A stretch of DNA of 5,611 bases. Origin: JAAYYM01 sp964631375 (lineage in GTDB: Bacteria; Bacillota; Clostridia; Lachnospirales; Lachnospiraceae). Made by a program: the position numbers and the translations under genes. This document shows, one piece after another, positions 1 through 5,595 of the stretch. The first letter of the stretch is position 1; each line of letters starts with the position of its first letter. The DNA is taken from positions 1 to 5,611 of the forward strand of contig CAZVYQ010000086.1 in NCBI GenBank assembly GCA_964631375.1, in the 5' to 3' direction. The notes beneath the pieces are model-generated. The model saw only the letters and a program-made list of their open reading frames with translations. It was not told the origin of the DNA and made no database searches.

Positions 1-1225
1 CAGAATTATCTGTTACATAAGCAAGCAGATTCTTGGATTCCTGATTCATTGTTCCGGAGGATTCATCCAATGCATTTGAGCACTGCTTTAATATCTCAAT
101 GATATCATTGAAGGTCTTTCTCAAAGAATCCACGGCTGTGGCAATAATACCGATCTCACTCTTTCTTCCAATGTACGAATTGATCTCAGCAGACTGGTTC
201 AGATCCAGATTCTTCAGGTTACTGATAGCAATTTCGATCTTCTTTAGTGGTCTGACATTTAGAATTACAATGCCCCATGTCATAAGTACGATCAAAACAT
301 ATGCAATCAGGCAAACCACTCCCAGAACAATCTTGTTGCTGTTGGCTGTAGCATAGATTGCTGCTTCACTGTCTGAAAGAACAACTGCCCATCCTCTATC
401 CTGTAAATATGCATACATACTGATACATGGAACACCGTCAGCATCTACATATTCAATCGTACCATATACATTATCCTGACTGCTGTGGATGTTGTCGATA
501 ACCTGTAATAACATGGGATCTTCGATCTCTGCTCCCAGAAGCGATTCATCCTCATTGAAAATATGCAGCCCTTTTTCAGTATTAATCATATAAGACTTTA
601 CATTCTCCAACCCATATATATTCAAAGCGTTTAGTTTGTCTTTTAAGGAGCTTGCATAAGTAGCTCCACCGCCAAATCCCATGGGAACAGATTCATCTTC
701 TCCATATAGAGGTACATATGTGGACATTACCAGCTTACCCGAAGCTGGAGATACGATGATTCCCGTATTATAAACTCCCTTATCAGCAAGCAATGAATCC
801 TGCAAACTCTTAAGTTTTTCACCTTCTCGGAGCACCTTACCGATCATGGCTTCGCTTGGATGTGCCATCGTTTTTGAATTCCAATCAGCAAAGTAAATTC
901 CTTCCCAGTTATCCAGCTTCCCAAAATACTGTAATGTATAGGCCTCTGCGGCACTTTGAAGTTCAGGATCATCCGGATTCTGTAATGCTTCATAGATCAG
1001 TGGCGTCTGCGCATATGCGAGTAGCAATGCCTCTGCCTGACCGACATACTGCTCAATGATCTGTGTCTGTGCATCCAGTGATGTCTGCATGTTATTGATT
1101 GCACTTGTTTTCATCGCGACTGTCATATTACGGTTTGCTAATATAAACAGTAGTAAAATACCAATTGCCGCTACGATTGCAACTGCACCTGTAATAATGA
1201 CGCCCATCTTTCTGTTCTTCAGCAT
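1..1225 (-). CDS. Methyl-accepting chemotaxis protein, Cache sensor type (N-terminal part, cut by window edge)
   Basis: This is a partial chemoreceptor of 408 visible residues, read from the ATG at 1225-1223 and still open at the left edge. It is preceded by an AAGGGGG ribosome binding site about six bases upstream. A first membrane helix spans residues 8-31. An extracytoplasmic region (about 35-295) has Cache-like character, including a YFADWNSKTMAHP segment near 111-123 followed by an IGK turn. A second helix (298-322) leads into a HAMP-like segment starting at RPLKK (325-329) and running to about 370, then the start of a helical cytoplasmic domain. In this family the outside domain binds a small ligand, and the missing cytoplasmic hairpin controls CheA through CheW. 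The family is clear from architecture. The ligand cannot be told. Plus-strand open frames across this stretch are shadows. Confidence 0.9.
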   Translation of the reverse strand, partial: MLKNRKMGVIITGAVAIVAAIGILLLFILANRNMTVAMKTSAINNMQTSLDAQTQIIEQYVGQAEALLLAYAQTPLIYEALQNPDDPELQSAAEAYTLQYFGKLDNWEGIYFADWNSKTMAHPSEAMIGKVLREGEKLKSLQDSLLADKGVYNTGIIVSPASGKLVMSTYVPLYGEDESVPMGFGGGATYASSLKDKLNALNIYGLENVKSYMINTEKGLHIFNEDESLLGAEIEDPMLLQVIDNIHSSQDNVYGTIEYVDADGVPCISMYAYLQDRGWAVVLSDSEAAIYATANSNKIVLGVVCLIAYVLIVLMTWGIVILNVRPLKKIEIAISNLKNLDLNQSAEINSYIGRKSEIGIIATAVDSLRKTFNDIIEILKQCSNALDESSGTMNQESKNLLAYVTDNS

Positions 1226-1298
1226 AAAAATCCCCCTTCGTGTGCTTCTCAATATAAAGCAATTCCTGCATTTATATGAAATCTGTGTTAGTGAAAGC

Positions 1299-1333
1299 AA
1301 AAGACATCGAAGCATAAATGCCCAATGTCTTTT
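1299..1333 (-). terminator. Terminator-like hairpin in the chemoreceptor leader
   Basis: A perfect 9-bp inverted repeat (AAAAGACAT at 1299-1307, ATGTCTTTT at 1325-1333) extends further in minus-strand RNA. There G-U pairs and inner GCAT/ATGC pairing close almost the whole 17-nt spacer, with one bulged C. The wobble pairs work only in the minus-strand transcript. The 3' side runs into TTTTGCTTT, which resembles an intrinsic terminator with a slightly interrupted T tract. It lies about 15 nt after the predicted start of the chemoreceptor transcript. It could act as an attenuator, or as a terminator for transcripts arriving from the amidase operon. Confidence 0.55.
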
Positions 1334-1354
1334 GGGAATAAATTCTTTATACAC

Positions 1355-1383
1355 ATTATACAAAAAATTTCCAATTGCGTCAA
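1355..1383 (-). promoter_or_regulatory. Predicted sigmaA promoter of the chemoreceptor gene
   Basis: On the minus strand TTGACG (1378-1383) is separated by exactly 17 bp from a consensus TATAAT (1355-1360). Transcription would start near 1348, giving a leader of about 120 nt before the ATG at 1225. I saw no convincing SigD-type (flagellar) promoter, so this receptor seems to be expressed by the housekeeping factor. Confidence 0.75.
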
Positions 1384-1509
1384 TATTTATCTAAAAGAAA
1401 TATATATTCAGAATATTGTCAAATATTTGGAACAATTAATGAAATAAACCCGATTCATATGCTAAATGACACACACATCTCATTATCCATATGTTACATG
1501 GTAAACAAA

Positions 1510-2484
1510 TCAGTTGACTGGCACAACATTACTGAAGCCTTCCAGTTCATAGGTGTTGCAAACCTTAACCATCACCATTCCGGGGCCGGGTACTGTGAAG
1601 GAGCCGGTATAATCAGCCAATTTAGTCCATGTGACTCCCTGATCCATGCTATATGCATAGTAGAGCGGTTTGCTCTCATTTTCAATCGTTACCATGTTGA
1701 TTGTCCTTCCTGATGCAGTGATTGCTACATAGGGAGCCGTAAAATCCTGCATGACAACAGGTGCCTTTTTGTCAGGTATTGTGATTTGCTTCTTGGTTGT
1801 TGTCTTACTCAGGCCAAAATAGTTTGCGATCGCTGTTGCATCAGAAATCCCGGCCTTCTGCCATTGATTCTGGTAAGCTGCCCAGTCAGAAGGGTTGTCA
1901 ATATAACCATGCTCCACGATTACCGCAGGAATCCCATATCCCGCTGAACGATTAATGATCCCGTAATAATCTTTTCCTGTCTTGTCACTCAATCGAACCT
2001 TTACACCCTTATTGAGTACACCAAAATTCTTATGTAGCCTTGTCGTAGCTGCATCTGCTATATCATAGGCAACAGAGTTCGTATTAAATGCAGAAATAAA
2101 AGCCTCTGTCCCATAGTACTCATGGCATCCCTTTGCATTGTAATGGATGCTGACGAGAAGATCCGCATTCACGGCCTTTGCCAGATCAGCACGACTCTTA
2201 ATAGAAACACTCGTATCTGCATTCCTTGTCATATAAACATTTACATTTTTATACTGGCTCAGTTCAGCTTGCAGAGCCTGTGCAGTTAAAAGTGTAATGT
2301 CCTTTTCCATAACCTGATAATTAGCACCCACCTGACTGTTATCCGTAAGATCAGGTCCTCCATGTCCCGGATCAATCATAACTGTAATACTGTTCTTTGT
2401 TGCTCCATACACTGGGACAACAAACATGAAACTGCATGCCGCTATGATCGTGATCCCCTTCCATATATTCTTCATTTTTCTCAC
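1510..2484 (-). CDS. Secreted N-acetylmuramoyl-L-alanine amidase (Amidase_3 family)
   Basis: This 324-residue protein should cleave the amide bond between N-acetylmuramic acid and L-alanine in peptidoglycan, outside the membrane. Residues 1-27 look like a signal peptide: RKMKN basic start, hydrophobic core about 9-24, likely cleavage near VYG/A at 27-28. The catalytic domain (about 33-225) has the family hallmarks. These are DPGHGG with zinc ligand H41, MEKD with E60, SIHYNA with H114, and VEHGYIDN with catalytic E191. A lysine/threonine-rich linker (about 227-248) leads to a C-terminal beta-rich domain (250-324) with a YYAYSMDQGVTW segment, perhaps Ig- or OmpL47-like. I see no LysM or SH3 repeats. 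The GTG start is chosen because AAGGGAAGG sits eight bases upstream; the ATG three codons later is too far. It follows the kinase gene by 19 nt. Confidence 0.92.
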   Translation of the reverse strand: MRKMKNIWKGITIIAACSFMFVVPVYGATKNSITVMIDPGHGGPDLTDNSQVGANYQVMEKDITLLTAQALQAELSQYKNVNVYMTRNADTSVSIKSRADLAKAVNADLLVSIHYNAKGCHEYYGTEAFISAFNTNSVAYDIADAATTRLHKNFGVLNKGVKVRLSDKTGKDYYGIINRSAGYGIPAVIVEHGYIDNPSDWAAYQNQWQKAGISDATAIANYFGLSKTTTKKQITIPDKKAPVVMQDFTAPYVAITASGRTINMVTIENESKPLYYAYSMDQGVTWTKLADYTGSFTVPGPGMVMVKVCNTYELEGFSNVVPVN

Positions 2485-2492
2485 GATATTAA

Positions 2493-2501
2493 CCTTCCCT
2501 T
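2493..2501 (-). promoter_or_regulatory. Ribosome binding site deciding the amidase GTG start
   Basis: The minus-strand sequence AAGGGAAGG ends eight bases before GTG (2484-2482). It lies in the 19-nt gap after the kinase stop, which supports translation from GTG and co-transcription of the two genes. Confidence 0.7.
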
Positions 2502-2503
2502 CT

Positions 2504-5170
2504 TTATTTGACTGCCTTCTCCAATATCATAAATAATTCCGCAGAAACGTATGGCTTCCCAAGATGCCCATTCATGCCTGCTTCCTTAACCTGTCGCACA
2601 TCTTCATCAAACGTATTTGCTGTCATCGCGTATATCGGTATCGTTGTCGCATCTTCTCTTTGTACGGAACGAATCGCCATTGTTGCTTCATAACCATTCA
2701 TCTCCGGCATCTGGATATCCATCAGAATGATATCAAAAAATCCGACCTCATGTTCCTTAAATGCCTTGACCGCCTCTTTACCATCGACTGCTTCATAGAT
2801 TTCTGCTCCGGTTTCTTTTAGTATATTGATGGCAACCTTCCTATTCATAACATTGTCTTCTACAAGCAATATCCTGTGTCCTTCCATGTTGACGATATCA
2901 TCCTTTTCTTGATGATTGTGGAGTTTGATCGTTCTATTCAGAATACCGAGTGCTACACCTTTAAATAATGGATTCTGCACAAACATGGAAATTCCGTTCT
3001 CATATGCATGTGATTTGTCAACAGCCAACAAATCTCTGGCAGCCAATACATATGTCGTTTGACTGGTTTCATCTTTATTTAGTAATTTCCTGATGGTCTC
3101 TATACCACTCTTATCATCCTCCGATTGATTGATGATAAAGAAATCATAAGGCGTTCCTTCATTTTTGGCATAAGATAGTTTTTCAATTGCCGATGCCACG
3201 TTTTCTGCCTGATCCGTCTGTACTCCCAGATCCTTGAAAAGTTTGATCTGGCTCATACTGTCATGATACGGATTGTCCAAAATCAATACTGATATTCCCT
3301 GATATTGATCAAGCATTTCTCCGACTGACTGCTTTTCATTCAATTTCATATGTAGACGAACAGTAAATACGCTTCCTTTTCCCAGTTCGCTTTGACACTC
3401 AATGGTTCCTCCCATCAAATCAATCAAATTCTTAGATATCGCCATACCAAGTCCGGTTCCTTCTATTCTTGACAAATTTGTGTTGCTGTCTCTGGTAAAG
3501 GTTTCAAAGACCTGTTTTATGAAATCAGGAGACATCCCAATACCCGTATCCGAAAAGGTAAAGGTGTAATCTCCATATCCCTGATCCGAAGAAGGGGTCT
3601 GCTTGATCTGAAGTTTGATTGACCCTCCGTTTGGCGTGAATTTAACAGCATTGGATAAAATATTCATAAACACCTGTGTAATCCGCACACTGTCACCTAT
3701 AAACTCCTCATCTTGAACATTCTCAATCTCCACAAATAACTTTTGACTTTTAACATCAATACTATGGTTGAGAATTGTAAGTATGTTATAAATCAGCTTT
3801 GGCAGATTCACTACATCCTCAGACAAGGAGAATCTACCTGACTCAATCCTGCTCATATCAAGGATATTATTAATAATATCTAATAAATACTGAGATGCAA
3901 CTCTGACATTTTGCAGACACTCCTTGACATACTCCGGTTCATCTGTATGGTCAATGGCAATCTCAGTCATACCTACTATGGCATTCATCGGAGTTCGAAT
4001 ATCATGACTCATATTTGATAAAAATGCAGACTTTGCCTTATTCGCAGCAGTTGCTTCCATATAAGCTGCTTCAAATTTTTGTTTCTGTTTACTATCATCC
4101 TTCAAAATGGTTAATGTGTCTGCCAGAACACTCTCTTCATCGATCAATTTCTTTTTGCCGTCTGTACCTGTATCTGTGAGTGTCATAGCCAGATTGTTAA
4201 TAGGCTTATATTGCACTACAATGAAATAAAGCATGAAAAAAACAGCCAGTATCATCAGCAACAAGGTCAAACCGATAAAGATTAATTGCCTGCTGGCGAT
4301 CGGAGAAATAATGTCATTAATACGGATAATGGAAACGTAGGTAAATCCATTACTCTCTGATGTAACCTTCTGAACGATATATTTCTTACCGTTTTGTTCG
4401 AAACTATCATTTTTTTCCACAAAATTTAGATCTATATCAAATTGCTCATCCAAATTACTGAGGTGATACAACTCCTCTCCGGCCGTATCAAAAATAGCGA
4501 TTTCTCCTGAACAGTTCGTAAGCTGGGTCTCTAATATCGGCTTAACCTTGGAAAGTGGAAACAGCATTAATACAAATGCCTGTGGATGTTCTGAGAATTG
4601 AGGTAAGGGATATAGATATGAAAAATATGACTTTTTCTCATCACCAAGAGGAATATAGCTTAAAATAGCTGTATTTTGGGCACTGATTTTATTTACAAGT
4701 TCCGTAGCCGTCTGATCATCAAGATTCATACTGGAACACCAAAAATCATGAAATGACAATTCTCCGGCAGAGGTATAAATCACGTCCGGTTCAGATATTC
4801 TGTAGTAAGCCAAATGCTCAATAAAATCGTTTCCTGCCATATATCTTCCGAGCGATTTATACATTTCATAGCCGGTATAGTCTCCGCTTTCTATTGTGTT
4901 CAGATAAAAGGATTTATCCTCACCTATATTATAGGAAATACTGGCCATTTCCTCTATTCTCCTGGAAAGAGTGCTTTCGATTACTTCCAGCTGTTTCTGT
5001 CTCTCTGATATGATATTTTTGTTGATTTCTGTGGTAAAGGAAAAGAATACAATTGTAATAATTGCAATCAAGATAATGAGAAAAACAGATACAATTCTCA
5101 GAGAAATCGTTCGTACAAACTTAGAATTGATGATATTATGAAGTTCATCTCTACGTTGTTTACCGAGCAT
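2504..5170 (-). CDS. Membrane hybrid sensor histidine kinase with two receiver domains (first one degenerate)
   Basis: This 888-residue hybrid kinase has a membrane helix at about 23-45, an extracytoplasmic sensor (about 46-292) of no family I can name, and a second helix at about 295-319. A degenerate HAMP or linker region and coiled coil (about 320-380) follow. The HisKA box SHDIRTP carries phosphoacceptor H389. The ATPase domain has an N box (N503, N507), DTGIG (541-545), an F box near 555-558 and GTGLGM (571-576). A receiver-like region (about 626-750) lacks the phosphorylation aspartate (N681 there) and the conserved lysine (N733). The final receiver (766-888) is intact: E771/D772, D818, T850, K872. 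No output or HPt domain is present, so the phosphate probably goes to a separate HPt protein not in this window. The ATG follows AAGGAAGG by about five bases. The amidase lies just downstream. Confidence 0.92.
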   Translation of the reverse strand: MLGKQRRDELHNIINSKFVRTISLRIVSVFLIILIAIITIVFFSFTTEINKNIISERQKQLEVIESTLSRRIEEMASISYNIGEDKSFYLNTIESGDYTGYEMYKSLGRYMAGNDFIEHLAYYRISEPDVIYTSAGELSFHDFWCSSMNLDDQTATELVNKISAQNTAILSYIPLGDEKKSYFSYLYPLPQFSEHPQAFVLMLFPLSKVKPILETQLTNCSGEIAIFDTAGEELYHLSNLDEQFDIDLNFVEKNDSFEQNGKKYIVQKVTSESNGFTYVSIIRINDIISPIASRQLIFIGLTLLLMILAVFFMLYFIVVQYKPINNLAMTLTDTGTDGKKKLIDEESVLADTLTILKDDSKQKQKFEAAYMEATAANKAKSAFLSNMSHDIRTPMNAIVGMTEIAIDHTDEPEYVKECLQNVRVASQYLLDIINNILDMSRIESGRFSLSEDVVNLPKLIYNILTILNHSIDVKSQKLFVEIENVQDEEFIGDSVRITQVFMNILSNAVKFTPNGGSIKLQIKQTPSSDQGYGDYTFTFSDTGIGMSPDFIKQVFETFTRDSNTNLSRIEGTGLGMAISKNLIDLMGGTIECQSELGKGSVFTVRLHMKLNEKQSVGEMLDQYQGISVLILDNPYHDSMSQIKLFKDLGVQTDQAENVASAIEKLSYAKNEGTPYDFFIINQSEDDKSGIETIRKLLNKDETSQTTYVLAARDLLAVDKSHAYENGISMFVQNPLFKGVALGILNRTIKLHNHQEKDDIVNMEGHRILLVEDNVMNRKVAINILKETGAEIYEAVDGKEAVKAFKEHEVGFFDIILMDIQMPEMNGYEATMAIRSVQREDATTIPIYAMTANTFDEDVRQVKEAGMNGHLGKPYVSAELFMILEKAVK

Positions 5171-5222
5171 AATACCCTTCCTTCCCGTTACACCGGGTAC
5201 AGGTCTATTTATGACTAATCAT

Positions 5223-5251
5223 ATTTTACAATATTTAGTTTCGGAAAGCAA
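5223..5251 (-). promoter_or_regulatory. Predicted promoter of the kinase-amidase operon
   Basis: On the minus strand TTGCTT (5246-5251), a 17-bp spacer and TAAAAT (5223-5228) form a plausible sigmaA promoter. The start would be near 5216, giving a leader of about 45 nt. A small CCCG/CGGG hairpin lies just before the ribosome binding site (5176-5183). The promoter is divergent from, and close to, the toxin promoter. Confidence 0.5.
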
Positions 5252-5284
5252 ATGCTATCTTGAGTTTCCGTGGGAGTTTGACAG

Positions 5285-5313
5285 TTGTATCACCTACCAA
5301 AATCGTTTATAAT
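5285..5313 (+). promoter_or_regulatory. Predicted promoter of the toxin mRNA
   Basis: A consensus TATAAT lies at 5308-5313, with start expected near 5320. The correctly spaced (17 bp) -35 element is a weak TTGTAT (5285-5290). A perfect TTGACA lies at 5278-5283, but 24 bp from the -10, which is too far for normal use. Only the -10 is strong evidence. Confidence 0.6.
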
Positions 5314-5322
5314 ATTTTTGGT
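5296..5322. repeat. Inverted repeat flanking the toxin -10 box
   Basis: ACCAAAA (5296-5302) and TTTTGGT (5316-5322) are perfect inverted 7-mers separated by 13 bp that contain the TATAAT. The placement would suit an operator, but no repressor is known from this window, and short AT-rich dyads arise by chance. Confidence 0.4.
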
Positions 5323-5397
5323 GCTATCATAACGGTAGGCGGTTGCCCTTCTTTTCGGAGGGTTATGCCCTCCAATCGAAAGAAAGGAGGGATTGCC
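5320..5397 (+). promoter_or_regulatory. Structured leader of the toxin mRNA with alternative Shine-Dalgarno hairpins
   Basis: This is a roughly 78-nt leader before the toxin ATG. It holds four arms in series: CCCTTC (5346-5351), GGAGGG (5357-5362), CCCTCC (5368-5373) and GGAGGG (5386-5391), the last being part of the ribosome binding site AAAGGAGG (5383-5390). Arms 2 and 3 pair perfectly with a 5-nt loop and leave the site free. Alternatively arms 1 and 2 pair (one G-U) and arms 3 and 4 pair, hiding the site. The leader also carries the repeats shared with the antisense RNA. The pairing is seen in sequence; control of translation is inference. Confidence 0.6.
5324..5338 (+). repeat. Split direct repeat copy in toxin leader (CTATC and GGTAG)
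   Basis: CTATC (5324-5328) and GGTAG (5334-5338) are separated here by five bases. The same two blocks occur contiguously at 5541-5550 within the antisense RNA region. Because that region is transcribed from the other strand, each block gives sense-antisense complementarity, comparable in role to DRa and DRb of the pAD1 par locus. Confidence 0.5.
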
Positions 5398-5484
5398 ATG
5401 GTTACATATGATGAGTTGTTTCAACTTGGATTATTGATCGTTGCGATTGTTGGTCTTGTTTATAAGACTTCACATAAAAAATAA
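5398..5484 (+). CDS. 28-residue membrane peptide, putative holin-like type I toxin
   Basis: The peptide begins MVTYDELFQ, has a hydrophobic helix at about residues 7-22, and ends with a basic tail (KTSHKK, 23-28). Short length, one membrane helix and charged C-terminus fit type I toxins, which damage or depolarise the membrane when over-produced. From memory, the MVTYxELFQ start matches peptides of Clostridia annotated as putative holin-like toxin; I could not search to confirm. The ATG at 5398 is chosen because AAAGGAGG ends seven bases before it. A longer in-frame reading from TTG at 5260 would begin upstream of the promoter and has no binding site. The stop codon lies in the left arm of the terminator. 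A convergent RNA from the other strand overlaps the 3' end, supporting a toxin-antitoxin unit. Toxicity itself is inference. Confidence 0.8.
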   Translation: MVTYDELFQLGLLIVAIVGLVYKTSHKK

Positions 5485-5518
5485 CCGCCCAAGCCTGATA
5501 AACTAAGCGGTTATTTTT
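5477..5518. terminator. Bidirectional intrinsic terminator shared by toxin mRNA and antisense RNA
   Basis: A perfect 12-bp inverted repeat, AAAAATAACCGC (5477-5488) and GCGGTTATTTTT (5507-5518), encloses an 18-nt loop. The GC-rich core is flanked by A and T runs on both sides, so it can terminate transcription in either direction. The toxin stop codon (5482-5484) is inside the left arm. Confidence 0.88.
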
Positions 5519-5540
5519 GCTTTAAAATCTGGGTGACCGT

Positions 5541-5550
5541 CTATCGGTAG
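5541..5550 (+). repeat. Contiguous direct repeat copy (CTATCGGTAG) in antisense RNA region
   Basis: This is the second copy of the CTATC and GGTAG blocks seen at 5324-5338, here without the 5-base insert. It lies 10-20 nt from the predicted antisense RNA start, so it would be one of the first parts of that RNA to pair with the mRNA leader. Confidence 0.5.
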
Positions 5551-5566
5551 CACCTTTTGTAATATG

Positions 5567-5595
5567 AGTATAGCACGAACAGGATAAAAAGTCAA
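5567..5595 (-). promoter_or_regulatory. Strong predicted promoter of the antisense RNA
   Basis: On the minus strand TTGACT (5590-5595) is exactly 17 bp from TATACT (5567-5572), with an extended -10 TG one base upstream of the -10. It matches consensus better overall than the toxin promoter, as expected if the antitoxin RNA must be in excess. Confidence 0.78.

Larger units (their letters stand above)
1226..1509. other. Intergenic region between amidase and chemoreceptor
   Basis: This 284-bp AT-rich gap holds the chemoreceptor promoter (1355-1383) and a long leader hairpin (1299-1333), listed separately. Between 1384 and 1509, directly after the amidase stop, I see only weak AT-rich dyads and two CATATG palindromes, with no convincing intrinsic terminator. 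No coding sequence with a ribosome binding site is visible here. Confidence 0.6.
5477..5560 (-). ncRNA. Predicted antisense antitoxin RNA (RNA II-like, about 84 nt)
   Basis: A strong minus-strand promoter predicts a start near 5560, and the shared terminator ends the RNA near 5477. The RNA has no open frame with a ribosome binding site. Its 5' end folds into a hairpin: GGTG and ACCG (5545-5554, with two bulged bases) pair with CGGT and CACC (5532-5539) around a 5-nt loop. Its 3' terminator is fully complementary to the toxin mRNA 3' end, and its CTACC/GATAG blocks match the mRNA leader. By analogy with RNA II of par, it would bind the mRNA at both ends and block toxin translation. Existence is inferred from signals only. 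Confidence 0.75.

Noticed and set aside
99..356. 85-codon plus-strand open frame with hydrophobic residues
   Set aside because: It lies antisense within the chemoreceptor gene, which has clear Cache and HAMP features; no ribosome binding site.
1226..1350. Riboswitch (for example cyclic-di-GMP class I) in the chemoreceptor leader
   Set aside because: I could not find the conserved aptamer motifs; only one long hairpin is visible.
856..1394. Two overlapping plus-strand open frames (856-1059 and 1056-1394)
   Set aside because: They are mostly antisense to the chemoreceptor coding sequence; composition and lack of binding sites mark them as shadows.
1384..1509. AT-rich dyads and paired CATATG palindromes after the amidase stop as a terminator
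   Set aside because: Stems are short and AT-only with no following T run; they do not make a convincing intrinsic terminator.
1375..1713. 112-codon plus-strand open frame running into the amidase region
   Set aside because: It is antisense to the amidase C-terminus, with no ribosome binding site and no recognisable protein pattern.
2508..2821. Two plus-strand open frames opposite the kinase receiver domain
   Set aside because: The opposite strand encodes a textbook receiver with D818 and K872; these frames are shadows.
4814..5008. Plus-strand open frame opposite the kinase sensor region
   Set aside because: No ribosome binding site and fully antisense to the kinase.
5260..5397. N-terminal extension of the toxin frame from a TTG codon
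   Set aside because: It begins upstream of the predicted transcription start, has no binding site, and the sequence is explained by promoter and structured leader.
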